A DNA stretch of 64,000 nt from Physella acuta (Eukaryota > Mollusca > Gastropoda > Physidae): the NCBI RefSeq assembly GCF_028476545.1, contig NW_026731616.1:649001-713000 (forward strand), given 5' to 3'. The notes beneath the pieces are model-generated. The model did not search any database and was not told where the DNA came from. It saw only the letters and a program-made list of their open reading frames with translations. Numbering within the stretch: the first letter of the stretch is position 1; each line of letters starts with the position of its first letter. Shown piece after piece: positions 1 through 11,504 of this stretch. Made by a program: the position numbers and the translations under genes.

Positions 1-75
1 GCCACTACGAACACTGGTACCTATGATTACTAAAAATATTTCTAAATTGAATAAAAACAAAATATAAATAAATCT

Positions 76-355
76 ATGGTGTATACAGTTTTATTTAACT
101 TACTTTCTTTAGTAGTCAATAAGCTAAGTTTATTGTTTTTAAAAGATCGCATACCTAATAGTCACATTTACATTTTTTTATTATGTAAGAAAATTTATGC
201 CGTTGTATGTTATTTATCATGTCTTAGTTTGACAAGGTTTTTTTTCATAGATTTTCACTTAATAGTTATCTCCCATGAGTTACATTTTACTTTAAAGGAT
301 TTACAAATTGGTGATAATTCATTGCGAAATTCTTCGTTCTTTACTGAATTTTGTT
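76..355 (+). repeat. Dispersed AT-rich repeat R1, fragment
   Basis: AT-rich sequence containing the R1 landmarks 'ttatctcccatg' and 'ttggtgataattcattg'. It aligns by eye with 20,110-20,345 and 47,910-48,135 in the same orientation. No coding potential is supported; the open frame across it is low-complexity and shared by other repeat copies. Confidence 0.6.
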
Positions 356-838
356 ATAGTTGTACAGTGTACATATTTTGCAATATAATGTAATAATTAT
401 TTAATTTTTTATTTTTTTGTTATGGATTCTAATCTACATGTATTATATAAGCGTCCACGTGTTGAATATATATTTCCGTTGGGTTGATCAATCTAATTAA
501 TTTGCATTACTTACTATTTTAGATCCAAAATTACTGGGGACGGGAGGGGGAGGGGAAGTTTTAAAACGTCAGCGGACTCAGCTAACTGTGTTGGTATTGT
601 TGTGATTGTTGGGGAAATAATTACACTATTAATTTAGATCTGTAACAGTCTACACATTTAATTGTCATTTTCAAATTCAACCACATCAGTTGTTTATTTA
701 GTATATTGTGTAAAAATACGTATTATTGCTTAATACAATTTGTTTTTACCAACAACTTTGTTTACATTTAGAATTTAATATATTATTGTCATAAATGCTA
801 AAATATCAAAGCTTAAAGAAGGTTCGTAGAAGCGGAGT
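356..838. repeat. Flank duplicated with the piggyBac relic
   Basis: This stretch is homologous to about 51,868-52,330. Both copies run into a piggyBac-like fragment at the same point, so fragment and flank were duplicated together. No gene is seen in it. Confidence 0.6.
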
Positions 839-1489
839 TTATATAAAAACTTCGTTAAAATCTAAATAACAAAATGCACCATCTACCTGTTCCCACGATA
901 TCATTGAGGGCCTAGGGTTGAGGCCAACACCCATTAAAATAGCAAAACATTTTAACAACTCTGGTCTCATTACTGGTTGAAATGTATAGTAGACTGAATA
1001 CCTGAGCTGAGGAAACACTAATTCCCCCCTAGCATACTCATTGATATTAGCTAATAATAGCTCAATGATCTGGTCATTCAATAAAGTGAGCAGGCAATCT
1101 AGCTCAGTAGAGTCGGATGTTATTTTGTGGCGAACAAAACGAAAGTTGATTTGTGTTGTACCTTCACGTACTTCTGCCCAAATAAAATTAGTAGTACTAG
1201 TGGTAGTAGCTGGACCACTGACAGTTACAGGCTCATCCTGTCCTGTTACATTAGTATTAGTACTAGCAGCATTAGCACCCGCTTTCCTTGTTTTAGGCAT
1301 TGGTCCCTTACCCTTCCCTGCATAGGGTGTGCCACACCCACCTGTGTTGTTATCACAATCACTATCAGTATCACCACTACATCTATATCTATCACTCTCA
1401 CGGCTTGATGAATAATTACACTCTACATCAGATGATAAACCCGATGTTTCTTCATCTGAATCTAAATTATTGTTCCACTCATCAAGCAT
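839..1489 (-). pseudogene. piggyBac-like transposase, N-terminal fragment
   Basis: A 216-residue open frame. The N-terminal 50 residues are acidic and Ser/Asp-rich, as is usual before the piggyBac catalytic domain. Residues about 125-200 resemble the start of the DDE_Tnp_1_7 domain: 'DQIIELLLANINEYAR', then 'RPELLKCFAILMGVGLNPRP', matching the family pattern of a helix ending in N-x-YA and a later 'F-x-x-LMG-x-x-x-x-PS'. Length is about a third of a full transposase (usually 550-650 residues). The frame ends before any catalytic Asp, so this is a truncated DNA transposon relic. At 1,415-1,592 the N-terminal segment is followed by a decayed direct duplicate of about 97 bp. A second copy lies at 52,330-52,965. 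Confidence 0.7.
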
Positions 1490-1859
1490 AGCGCATAACG
1501 CATGAATAAGTACAATCTACATCAGATGATAAAACTGATGTTCCTTCATGTGAATCTTAATTATCCATTCACTTATCAAGCAAAACGTGTGCTATTTCAG
1601 CACAAAATCGCTTGAGTGAATTTTGGCCTGATGGACTTGATTCCATAATGAATTTTTAAAATGTAAACACGAACTTAAATGTTAAGAATGACATGAGGTT
1701 GTCGTTAACTAATCTCTAACTCGAATGTTTAGGTTAGTTAATAGCATGCTATTTCACAAATCGCATTAAAACAGTTATTAATTTTTTGTTTGTTTTAAGG
1801 TCTACTAGAAAATCGTATTTTGGTGTTTATTAATTTCCTGACTAATTTCGACTTTTTAA

Positions 1860-2400
1860 TTCTACAGGGGTCACTTACTTTTTATAGAAGGAGGTCGACA
1901 CTATATTATATTAACGACTTTTAATCAAAGCTGTTATGCTACTGCTACTCTTTTACAATAGCAAAAAGCTGATGTAGGCCTATCTCCAGTTTTAAAGTTT
2001 AATATGTAAGTAAGCGATGTATCTAATATTCTAAGATGAAGGAATTTTATAAGAATGTAGAATTTAATTGAATTATCACCCGTTTTGTAATATATTTAAA
2101 GAGAAAGTAATTCAAGGGAGAGAACTATTAAGAAAAAGGCTAAATTAAACTAGCTTAGCTAATACGGGCAAATTAACAAAATACACAATTTTCAATTGAT
2201 TTGCATTATATTAATAACTTACTGCTAATATTTGTTATGTAAATGTTAAAACATTACTTGATATTTACTTAAAATTTTATTTTATTTAAAAAATTGAAGA
2301 CATTAGCTATATTTAAACATTATTTTATTCAAGTAAGAAATATTTCTATTATCTCTACTCAATCTTTGGCACTGTTTAATATGTCTAAAAACCTAATGAT
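1860..2400 (-). repeat. R1 repeat copy
   Basis: Matches 30,770-31,000 by eye: 'gtaggcctatctcc', then the AT-rich body with 'aatgaattatcacc'-like sequence. No coding potential seen. Confidence 0.5.
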
Positions 2401-2437
2401 GGGGCATCCATGTTAAATTTAATGTAACGGTATTTAA

Positions 2438-2540
2438 CCCAGGGGTAGGAAACCTGCGCCTCACGAGCCGCGTGCAAGTCCTATGGTGTCTACTAGCGCC
2501 TCTCCAGATTTTGTACAAATAGTAATAGTACTATTACTTC
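2438..2540. mobile_element. hAT element terminus, degenerate
   Basis: 'ccaggggtaggaaacctgcg' and 'cacgagccgcgtgc' are a decayed version of the CAGGGGTCGGCAACC terminal repeat seen intact at 24,437 and 46,099. Only one end is recognisable. Confidence 0.5.
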
Positions 2541-2639
2541 ATTTTCAAAACTCATAAAAAAAATTACACTTTTAAGTTTAGTTTTAAGGTAATACATAGG
2601 TATAGAGTTGAAGTTAGAATCAGTATTCTATCTTGGTGG

Positions 2640-2765
2640 ATGAGGGGTTAGGGTTGGGGGGGGGGGGATAATTCCCCAGGGGGGTAATTTTCAGGTGGGG
2701 GTAATTGATAGGGGGTAATTGCTCCGGGGGTTAAATACGGTGGGGGGGATGTCCGTGGGGTAATG
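2640..2765. repeat. G-rich low-complexity tract
   Basis: Runs of 4-14 G separated by 'gtaatt' words such as 'ggggtaatt'. G runs like these recur inside several MITEs of the window, but no terminal repeats are visible here. Confidence 0.6.
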
Positions 2766-2769
2766 TCCT

Positions 2770-3390
2770 GTAGCCTATATGGATAGATGATGCGGAAACT
2801 GACCTACTGCAGCTTAGTATAAAGACACGGAAGAAGAAGATACAGAGTGGAAGTTGTTGAAGCAGGCTAAAACAGACCATCAGGGGATAGGATGGAATGA
2901 TGCATGTTAACAATAATAATAATAATAAACCAACTAAGAAAACTATTGATAAATGAAATTTAACACCGTTTAATCAACTAACTAACGATGCGAAGATATT
3001 AAATGTTCTTACATCGGCTCATAAAATAACGATGACAAATAATGCATATGTAACTTAAAATGCATGGTGATATGTAGCAAAGGGACGGATTCAAAATACA
3101 TTTTAACAAGGCACTTTTAATCTGCAAAGATACATTTTGAAAAAAAAAAACACACCTTCCCCTAACTACGCCTCTGATGCTTGCAACAATGTATTTTTCA
3201 GCAGCTTCAGTGTGCTCTGTTTAAACCCCCATCAATAGGAACACAAAACAAATAAGGTACAAGCAGCCAGGAGACCTTTGATAATGATATCAGTGAAACC
3301 TAGATACTAAGAAGAAAACATTGAATACACGTGTTAGAAAAACAATTTAGGAAGTAAATTGTTGCCTATACCTTGTGGCCAACTTAATGT
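2770..3390. other. Stretch with no recognised feature
   Basis: AT-rich sequence without convincing open frames, terminal repeats or SINE boxes. Confidence 0.5.
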
Positions 3391-3394
3391 GTAA

Positions 3395-4100
3395 AATATG
3401 TACAGTAAAATATGTACAGTAAAATATGTACAGTGGCCAGTACAATATGGCAAGTACAATGCGACCGTTATACAGTTGTCAATACAATATGGCAAGTACA
3501 ATACAGCCGTTAGACAGTTGTCAATACAATATAGCCAGTACAATACAGCCGTTATACAGTTGTCAATACAATATAGCCAGTACCATACGATCGTTATACA
3601 GCTGTGAATACAATATGGCTAGTACAATGCGGTCATTATACAGTTGCCAATACGATATAGCCAGTACAATACGGCCGATATCCAATAGCCTATACAATAA
3701 GGCCCGTACTATATAGCCGTTATACAGTTGTTAATACATTATGGAGAGATCAATCGGGTGGTTATACATCGAACAATACCAGTGCGTCTTCAAGACTTTT
3801 CTCAGGGGGGGGGGCACTTGAAATTTTCGGGGGGGGGGGGGGGGATTTAAAGTTTCCGGGGAAGTGGGGCAGACACCGGTAAAAGTACATATTTGCTATA
3901 TACATTTTATTCCGATGTGGCCAGATCAATTGGGCCGTTATACTGTAGCAAATAAAATATAGCCAGAACAATACGGTGTTACACATCGGAAAATACAATG
4001 TGGCCAGATCAATTGGGCCGTTATACAGTAGCAAATAAAATATAGCCAGAACAATACGGTGTTACACATCAGACAATGTGGCCAAATCAATGTGGCCGTT
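3395..4100 (+). repeat. 22/44-bp satellite, diverged block upstream of unit 1
   Basis: Repeats of about 42-44 bp built from two 22-mers, such as 'tggcaagtacaatgcgacc' and 'gttatacagttgtcaatac'. The core 'ggccagtacaat' is shared with the arrays at 9.35, 29.3, 42.35 and 56.45 kb. The block ends about 200 bp before the signal exon of unit 1. A hAT-type MITE fragment lies within it. Open frames here reflect the repeat and are not genes. Confidence 0.8.
3780..3910. mobile_element. hAT-type MITE fragment with G runs
   Basis: Begins 'cagtgcgtcttcaagac', a decayed version of the CAGTGTTTCTTCC end seen at 47,012. It shares the internal 'cacttgaaattttcggggg' module. The far end is not recognisable. 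Confidence 0.5.
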
Positions 4101-4484
4101 AGTTAAGGGCCAAGCTAATTGAAAATGGCCCACTACGATGCCGCCAATAAAATGTAGCTAGTACAAAACTCCCAGTAGGCCTACACCGTCTAATCCTAAA
4201 AATGTATAAAGCGTTTTAATCAATTTTAATTAAATTACTAATTACTCGCCTACATTACCATTTGAGAGGAGATCGGACACGACTCCAGTACACTTCACTA
4301 GAACAATCAACAGGTCCAACTGCTGTTGTGGTCATCACAGTTTTGGTCATTATGGTCCTTCTTCTGTTTGAAAGAGGTAAGTTTTGTAATTTTACACGAG
4401 GCATTCAGTACTTCTCTTTGGAAAATTCATTGCAGGAAAAAGCATTGATATTTCAATAGTATGCAATATATATATATATATATA

Positions 4485-6037
4485 TGTTACGGTCAAAGCC
4501 CGAAGTCGGCCAATGCTAGGATTGGCCGGCCAATCCGCGCAATGGCCAATATCGCCTCCCATAGGTCGGTCAAAGTCCGAAACTTTGCTTGATTTCGGCC
4601 TTTGGCCGGCCAATCCGCAGACTGGCCATGGTGGACCGGCCAAAGTCTTAATTAGAAGATCATCTGGCTAGGGACGACCGGCCAAAGTCCGAATTAGAAG
4701 ATCATGAGCAGATTTTGGTTTTTTTTTATGCCGTAAGGATCATGAAATTAAGTCTTTATTGATTTTTAATTAAAGTAAATGACAGAAACATTCAAAAAAA
4801 AATATTGTACTATAGTCTCAATCTATCAATATCATCATTTGTTACAACAAGTTGAACTTTTATGGCATTTAGAATTATATAGCAGCTTGTTATTTTTACA
4901 CTTGCAGCGATTTGTTGTGCACTTAGTTGTGCAATTGCAGCAAGTGTAGCCTTGGCCCCCAGTCAATGATTGTGAAGATGCGATGGTTCGTAGTGAATTT
5001 TCCTCAATGCCAACTGACGACAATAAGAGCAGTTTTTCGTGAAGAATTGAAAACTCACTTCTAGCATACAGTTGTTTTAGGACACCATGTTCCGTTACTA
5101 ATTTGTAGAAACCGCCCTCGACGCTCATGACAACTGCAATCACGCTTCGGGGATCACCGTGACCTCTGTCAACATCTGAAAAACGGATGCGTACATTGTC
5201 ACCCACTTCACCATCTTTAAATTTTGTATTTGATGTTTTAAGCATCTTAGCACCTTGAGTTTGCAAGCCAGTATGAGCTGCTGATCTGTGTTCCATGATA
5301 TCTTGTTTGTTGTGACACAATCTGCAGGTAATGTTCCCTCCGTACCCTTCGTCTGCTTCATTGGGTATTCCACAAATAGCATGGTCATCGTTGCCACAGG
5401 ATCCAAAACAATGAGCTGCACTACAATGTTTTTCACAAAATATACAGAATCTGTTGCCACATTATTGTCACGCAACTGGTCTTGGCGTTCCGCCACGACA
5501 GCAGATGTGTTAGCTGAGGATGTCGTTGCATTTATGGCAACCTCCATTTCTTGTTCAATGTTCTTAAGATTTTCCTCAGTAACTATTTTATCGAGAGCCC
5601 ATATATGGAAACTAACATGGATTTAATTTTTGTTTCTTTTGACAGCCATTTGCTATGTCTGTCTCATGGTCTTACGGCAGTTTTGATCCATTTCGCCTTG
5701 CATATAGAATGCTATACAAACAAGAGCTAAACAATACGTTACTTTCAATGAAAACGCACCCAGAATAATAAAATGCGATCACAACTTAGTCTAGATAGAA
5801 CATTGGCCAGGACATCCCGGCCAGTGCGCGCATTGGCCGGCCAATGTACAAAATACGCTGTTAAGTTTAAGCGCTTCGGACTTTGGCCAGTACGTCACGG
5901 CCAGTGCGCGCATTGGCCGGCCAATGTACGAAATACGATCTTAGTGCTAAGTTCTTCGGGCTTTGGCCAAGAGAGCCGGCCAATGCGCGGATTGGCCGGC
6001 CAATCCGCGCTTTGGCCGCACTTCGGGCTTTGACCGT

Positions 6038-6041
<4 letters not shown>
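4485..6041 (-). mobile_element. Ginger-like DNA transposon, internally deleted
   Basis: Starts TGTTACGGTCAAAGCCCGAAG and ends with its inverted repeat, giving TG...CA termini. It is flanked on both sides by TATA, consistent with a 4-bp target duplication inside an (AT)n tract. Subterminal 'ggccggccaatg' blocks repeat with a period near 84 bp on the right side. At 1,557 bp it is far shorter than autonomous Ginger elements. It holds an integrase-tail remnant and lies in intron 1 of unit 1. Confidence 0.65.
4838..5470 (-). pseudogene. Ginger/KRBA2-like integrase C-terminal remnant
   Basis: A minus-strand frame contains 'GDNVRIRFSDVDRGHGDPRS', followed further on by 'GFYKLVTEHGVLKQLYARSEF' shortened at its ends, and finally a cysteine-rich tail with CNC, CKC and HKSSTC motifs. 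From memory, this order (GD-N-V-R-I-x-x-x-DVDRG-x-GDP, then the Cys-rich tail) is typical of the C-terminal region of KRBA2-like integrases carried by Ginger-type DNA transposons. An upstream Cys/His-rich segment (FCEKHCSAAHC-like) is readable in the same strand. The catalytic core is absent, so the copy is broken. Confidence 0.6.

Positions 6042-6106
<65 letters not shown>
6042..6106. repeat. (AT)n microsatellite
   Basis: Uninterrupted AT dinucleotides, continuous with the target site of the Ginger-like element; the left part of the same tract is 4,467-4,484. Confidence 0.9.
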
Positions 6107-6109
<3 letters not shown>

Positions 6110-6426
6110 TACAACATTTAAAAAGTAATCTAAATACAACAACAAAAACAAAAGATAAAAAACTAACAGTTTCAGATTTTTAAAAAATACGTCTATTAAA
6201 AATATGAATGAGAGTGGTGTTATATTTCTAAACCACTGCCCCCCCCCCTTCCGCAGTCTAATAAAGTTAAATGACGTAATTCATAGACAAACCACTGGCA
6301 CACCAACGACTTGCTTAATATAATTATGGACTGTAAGATAATATAACTTAACTAGACTACCCGTCATCCGTTGGATAACTGTGGGTTTCGGGGGTCATCC
6401 ATCAAAAAACATCACGTCTGTCACTC
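6107..6426 (+). other. Intron segment shared by units 1 and 2
   Basis: Sequence beginning 'aacatttaaaaagtaatct' matches 27,557-27,740, which precedes exon 2 of unit 2. It supports common descent of the two units, introns included. No coding potential seen. Confidence 0.6.
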
Positions 6427-6712
6427 AGAGGCATAGCAACCCTTCCCGGCGCCCGGGGACAAACTTTTCGATTTGAACCCCCCCCCCCCCCCCGCAGGAT
6501 TTCGATTTGCAACCCCCCCCCCCCCCAAACTTTTGATGTGCACCCCCCCTCAAGATTTCGATTTGAACACCCCCCCCCCCACACACTCAAACTTTCAATT
6601 TGCACCCCTCAACCTTTCAATTTATTTTTCCAACCCATTTTTGCGCCCCCTAAGGTCGGCGCCCGGGGACATATGTCCCCCCCCCCCTCCTCGCTACGCT
6701 ACTGCAGTGTCG
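6427..6712. mobile_element. MITE with GTAGCGA-type terminal repeats
   Basis: Left end 'cagaggcatagcaaccc', right end 'ctcgctacgctactg'. The interior repeats 'tttcgatttgcaccccc' modules with long C runs. Same family as 12,660, 19,500, 30,198, 37,675 and 48,438. C-rich open frames here are artefacts. Confidence 0.6.
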
Positions 6713-6774
6713 CTTATCGTCACAAAAAACAGACCCCACATTCAAAAATATGTTTTTAATCTTTTAAAAACACC

Positions 6775-6990
6775 GATTTCGGACTATCCCTTCATATACT
6801 GACGTCACAGGTGACCTACTCAACTCTACTTCACCTGCCCAGTGTCCCGCCAAGTCTCAGACAACATGTTTTTATCGTTTAAAAAACGATTCCAGCCGAG
6901 CATGTCTCTGACCACACTATCCCTTCATATGCTTAGGACAAAGAAACAGATGAACCCTACTTCACCTGCCCTGTGCCCCGCGAGGTCCTG
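6775..6990 (+). repeat. Two SINE 3' body fragments
   Basis: 'ctatcccttcatat', 'ctctacttcacctgcccagtg' and then a second copy match the tail of the SINE at 25,225-25,445. Heads are missing. Confidence 0.5.
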
Positions 6991-7284
6991 ATAGTCAACC
7001 TTATCATTCACATATAGGGCTTAAGAAAAAATAATTGAAAACGTAAAAAAAAAAGTTCTATTAATTTTTATGACACTGACTTTAAAATTTAGCATTCATT
7101 CTCCAAAGCAAATTTTAAAATGCTTTTCTGGCATATCTAGCCCTGGCCACCTATACCATGTTTAAATAATGTGAACACCCGCCATTTTGCTCGTGGTAAA
7201 CATGGCCTAAAAATGGTCGGAAGTCATGCGTCCGGTCCGGACGCCATGTTGTTGTTAGCAGCCGACCACGCCTCCAAGTTAGTG

Positions 7285-7565
7285 AGTAATCCTACTTTAT
7301 CTAGATATAGAACCTAGATAAAAAAAATCCCATGTATTCTCGAATTAGATGATCATTGAAGCTAAACAAAGATTTATATAAAATAATTAAGGCCTGAAAT
7401 AGATTCTAGATGTAGAATTTACATTAAGTCTAGATCTAGAATTTACATTGAGTCTAGAGTGACCTAGATCTAGGCTAGATCTAGATCTAGAATCTAGAAT
7501 CTAGGCTAGATTCAGAACTTTCCTTCGACAGCTGATCTTTAGATCTAGAGAAATTTATTGTAAAA
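7285..7565. repeat. TCTAGA/AGATCT-rich tract
   Basis: Dense clustering of the palindromic hexamers TCTAGA and AGATCT, e.g. 'gatctaggctagatctagat', between otherwise ordinary AT-rich DNA in intron 1 of unit 1. Confidence 0.7.
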
Positions 7566-8090
7566 CTAAATGAAAAAAGACAGTTGAAATTGATATAAGT
7601 GTTGGAACGTAATAAATACCGCAAACGGACGTATTGTTAAAGTTATGACCGACTGAAAATTAGATTTAGAACGCGTTAAACTTTTGAATGGGAACACAAT
7701 TTTCTTCGATAGACGCCGCCAATTTATTGTACTAAAGAGTAAACAAAAAACTGTGACGTCACGGTCCCGCCGAGTGTAGTGGTCGTTCTAATCTTTTTAA
7801 AAAAATAGGGTTACTCTGCGTATGAATAAATCAATAAATTAATTAACGTCTTTAAATAAATGTGTGATTAACAGTCTGTCTGCATTAAAAAATTATTCTC
7901 TACCTACATACTATTTTACAGCTCTCCAGATAGAGTAGAACATATCACAATAGTCAATCAGCCAAACAAACAAACAAACAAATAAATATTCAAACATGTA
8001 AACAAACTTGATTTTTAGTAGTATTAGATGAATGACAACGTTCGAGATTAAGTTTAATGCTTTTTACTATGTTTACTTTTCTTCACACCA
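7566..8090. other. Remainder of unit 1 intron 1
   Basis: AT-rich intron sequence ending in the pyrimidine-rich 'ttacttttcttcacaccag' acceptor. Nothing else recognised. Confidence 0.5.
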
Positions 8091-8210
8091 GGAGATTCAA
8101 TTCGGCGATGGCGTGACGACGATTGGATAGATTGTCTGTAAGTAAATTTTTTTTCTTCTGTAGACTACGTGACTGCACTCCTGCTAAAATTTGTCGTTGA
8201 AACTTACAAC

Positions 8211-8464
8211 CAGTGTTTCTTCAACACTTCTCCTGGGGGGGGGGGGGAGGGAGGAGGAGGAAAGACACTTACCATTTTGAGGGGGGGGGCGGACTAAAAT
8301 ATCCGGGGGGGAATAGTGAGGCGGGGGCACTATTTTAAAAGTGTATATTTTCGATATAAATAACATTTCTTTCTTATGGGGGCATGTAGACTTTCTTCAG
8401 GGGGGGGGGGGGGGTTATTCCCCTCCTCCCCATCCCGAAGAAGAGATACCTGGTAGAAACACTG
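8211..8464. mobile_element. hAT-type MITE in unit 1 intron 2
   Basis: Ends CAGTGTTTCTTC and GTAGAAACACTG, with G-run interior. It matches the MITE at 47,012-47,218 and sits between exons 2 and 3 of unit 1. Confidence 0.65.
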
Positions 8465-9018
8465 CTTATTTTAAAACAATTTTTCAGACAGTGGCACTGC
8501 AACCCGGTGTTTCGTCCATGGAGTTGTGGAATAGTCTCTAAGTGATGATTTAATCTGACACATCAACTCAGCCCTATCCTACCATTCAATGCTTTCAATT
8601 ATGGAGGATGGAATATTTTTGGAATGATGCGTTAAAGTAAATAACACTTATTCTAGGTTTATATGGTTAACTTGGTAATAAAGCGGGTTTTTTTCAAAAT
8701 TCAAAATCAATTACATTGTTATTTTTTATTTATTTTTTATTTCAATAAATTAAAAATGTTGTGTTAAAACTTACTTTTAACATAATAGCCGTATGTTCTT
8801 ACTTGATAAATAGGTAACTATGTTCGATTAGGTAAAACCCGATCGATATGTTCAGTTACTCTAACATCGATCAATGTAAGGTGGACCGTTCAATATCGCC
8901 AGTACAATGTTGTTATAAGGCTTTAATATAGAGGTCGTTTTGGTGAGAATCACGTAAGAATCTAGTCTTTTTAATTTGGTCAAACGGTCAGTTGATTGTG
9001 ATCATTTGGCAAGTAGAA

Positions 9019-9285
9019 CGTGAGTGAAAGGTCACGTAAGCTTTAACCCTAACCCTAACACTAATCACCAAGTGAGTGAAAGGTCACGTAAGCTTTAACC
9101 CTAATCCTAACACTAATCACCACGTGAGTGAAAGGTCACGTAAGCTTTAACCCTAACACTAACACTAATCACCACGTGAGTGAAAGGTCACGTAAGCTTT
9201 AACCCTAACCCTAACACTAATCACCACGTGAGTGAAAGGTCACGTAAGCTTTAACCCTAACCCTAACACTAATCACCACGTGAGT
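9019..9285 (+). repeat. 52-bp minisatellite with telomere-like hexamers
   Basis: About five copies of a 51-52 bp unit that includes 'ttaaccctaaccctaacac' and 'gtgagtgaaaggtcacgtaa'. CCCTAACCCTAA is two copies of the metazoan telomere repeat. A single copy is at 29,237-29,290. Confidence 0.85.
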
Positions 9286-9349
9286 AATGTGGGAGGTATA
9301 ATTTTGGTCATGCGACAAATATAATGTTGTCGTGTCGCTAGAAAAATAT

Positions 9350-11392
9350 GGTCGTGTGGCCAGTATAACGTGGTCGTGTGGCCAGTATAACGTGGTCGTG
9401 TGGCCAGTATACCGTGGTCGTGTGGCCAGTATAACGTGGTCGTGTGGCCAGTATACAGTGGTCGTGTGGCCAGTATACCGTGGTCGTGTGGCCAGTATAC
9501 CGTCGTCGTGTGGTCTGTATACCGTGATCGTGTGGCCAGTATACCGTCGTCGTGTGGTCTGTATACCGTGATCGTGTGGTCAGTATACCGTGGTCATGTG
9601 GTCAGTATACCGTGGTCGTGTGGCCAGTATAACGTGGTCGTGTGGCCAGTATATCGTGTGGCCAGTATACCGTGGTCGTGTGGCCAGTAAAATGTGGTAG
9701 TGTGGCCAGTATAACGTGGTCGTGTGGCCAGTATAACGTGGTCGTGTGGCCAGTATAACGTGGTCGTGTGGCCAGTATAACGTGGTCGTGTGGCCAGTAT
9801 ATCGTGTGGCCAGTATACCGCGGTCGTGTGGCAAGTATAATGTGGTAGTGTGGCCAGTATTACGTGGTCGTGTGGCCAGTATACCGTGGTCGTGTGGCCA
9901 GTATACCGTGATCATGTGGCCAGTATACCGTGGTCGTGTGGCCAGTATACCGTGATCATGTGGCCAGTATACCGTGGTCGTGTGGCCAGTATACCGTGAT
10001 CGTGTGGCCAGTATACCGTGGTCGTGTGGCCAGTATACCGTGGTCGTGTGGCCAGTATACCGTGGTCGTGTGGCCAGTATACCGTGGTCGTGTGGCCAGT
10101 ATACCGTGGCCGTGTGGCCAGTATACCGTGGTCGTGTGGCCAGTATACCGCGGTCGTGTGGCCAGTATACCGCGGTCGTGTGGCCAGTATACCGTGGTCG
10201 TGTCGCCAGTATACCGTGGTCGTGTAGCCAGTATACCGTGGTCGTGTGGCCAGTATACCGTGGTCGTGTGGCCAGTATAACGTGGTCGTGTGGCCAGTAT
10301 AACGTAGTCGTGTGGCCAGTATACCGTGGTCGTATGGCCAGTATAACGTGGTCGTGTGGCCAGTATAACGTGGTCGTGTGGCCAGTATAACGTGGTCGTG
10401 TGGCCAGTATACCGTGGTCGTGTGGACAGTATAACGTGGTCGTGTGGCCAGTATAACGTAGTCGTGTGGCCAGTATACCGTGGTCGTGTGGCCAGTATAC
10501 CGTGGTCGTGTGGCCAGTATAACGTGGTCGTGTGGCCAGTATAACGTAGTCGTGTGGCCAGTATACCGTGGTCGTATGGCCAGTATAACGTGGTCGTGTG
10601 GCCAGTATAACGTGGTCGTGTGGCCAGTATAACGTGGTCGTGTGGCCAGTATACCGTGGTCGTATGGACAGTATAACGTGGTCGTGTGGCCATTATAACG
10701 TAGTCGTGTGGCCAGTATACCGTGTTCGTGTGGCCAGTATATCGTGTGGCCAGTATACCGTGGTCGTGTGGCCAGTATAACGTGGTCGTGTGGCCAGTAT
10801 ATCGTGGTCGTGTGGCCAGTATATCGTGTGGCCAGTATACCGTGGTCGTGTGGCCAGTATAATGTGGTAGTGTGGCCAGTATAACGTGGTCGTGTGGCCA
10901 GTATACCGTGGTCGTGTGGCCAGTATACCGTGGTCGTGTGGCCAGTATACCGTGATCATGTGGCCAGTATACCGTGGTCGTGTGGCCAGTATACCGTGGT
11001 CGTGTGGCCAGTATAACGTGGTCGTGTGGCCAGTATAACGTGGTCGTGTGGCCAGTTTAACGTGGTCGTGTGGCCAGTATAACGTGGTCGTGTGGCCAGT
11101 ATACCGTGGTCGTGTGGCCAGTATACCGTGGTCGTGTGGCCAGTATAAGGTGGTCGTGTGGCCAGTATACCGTGGTTGTGTGGCCAGTATACCGTGGTCG
11201 TGTGGCCAATATAAGGTGGTCGTGTGGCCAGTATAACGTGGTCGTGTGGCCAGTATAACGTGGTAGTGTGGCCAGTATAACGTGGTCGTGTGGCCAGTAT
11301 AACGTGGTCGTGTGGCCAGTATAACGTGATCGTGTGGCCAGTATAACGTGGTCGTGTGGCCAGTATAACGTGGTCGTGTGGCCAGAAAGTCT
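9350..11392. repeat. 22-bp satellite array, about 93 copies
   Basis: Tandem unit 'tggtcgtgtggccagtataacg' (22 bp), with variation mainly at TAACG/TACCG and a few 11-15 bp deletions. The unit has no stop codon in most frames, so both strands show open frames up to 245 codons; these are artefacts. The array follows the 3' end of unit 1, and a shorter equivalent follows unit 2 at 29,340. Confidence 0.95.
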
Positions 11393-11504
11393 TGTCACGT
11401 GACCAATACAAAGAGGTCGTGTGGTATTTTAATGTGGTATTTTGGTCAGCTTCATATGAAAACATATCAGTTTAACGTTTTTTCGTGGCCTGTACAATTT
11501 GGAC

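Larger units (their letters stand above)
4320..8545 (+). pseudogene. Unit 1: micro-exon secreted peptide gene, decayed
   Basis: Three exons fit by splice consensus and by homology to units 2 and 6. Exon 1 (to 4,376, donor AG|GTAAGT) encodes the hydrophobic run VVVITVLVIMVLLLFERG. Relative to unit 6 it lacks about 11 bp covering the start codon, which is the main sign of decay. Exon 2 (8,092-8,137, acceptor CACCAG, donor CT|GTAAGT) reads GDSIRRWRDDDWIDC. Exon 3 (8,488-8,545, acceptor TTTTTCAG) reads QWHCNPVFRPWSCGIVSK and stops at TGA. Phases are 1 then 2. The first Cys of the family's W-C-x6-C is Arg here. Intron 1 (about 3.7 kb) contains a Ginger-like transposon and intron 2 a hAT MITE. Possible polyadenylation signals are AGTAAA at 8,636 and AATAAA at 8,677. 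An unseen alternative first exon could rescue the gene. The function is unknown; secretion is inferred from the signal exon. Confidence 0.6.

Noticed and set aside
1041-1408. Plus-strand frames opposite the piggyBac fragment
   Set aside because: Shadows of the minus-strand frame.
6402-6802. Pro-rich and Gly-rich frames
   Set aside because: C/G runs within a MITE.
9332-11465. Many long open frames (up to 245 codons) on both strands
   Set aside because: All lie in the 22-bp satellite, whose unit lacks stops in most frames; the proteins are translated repeats.
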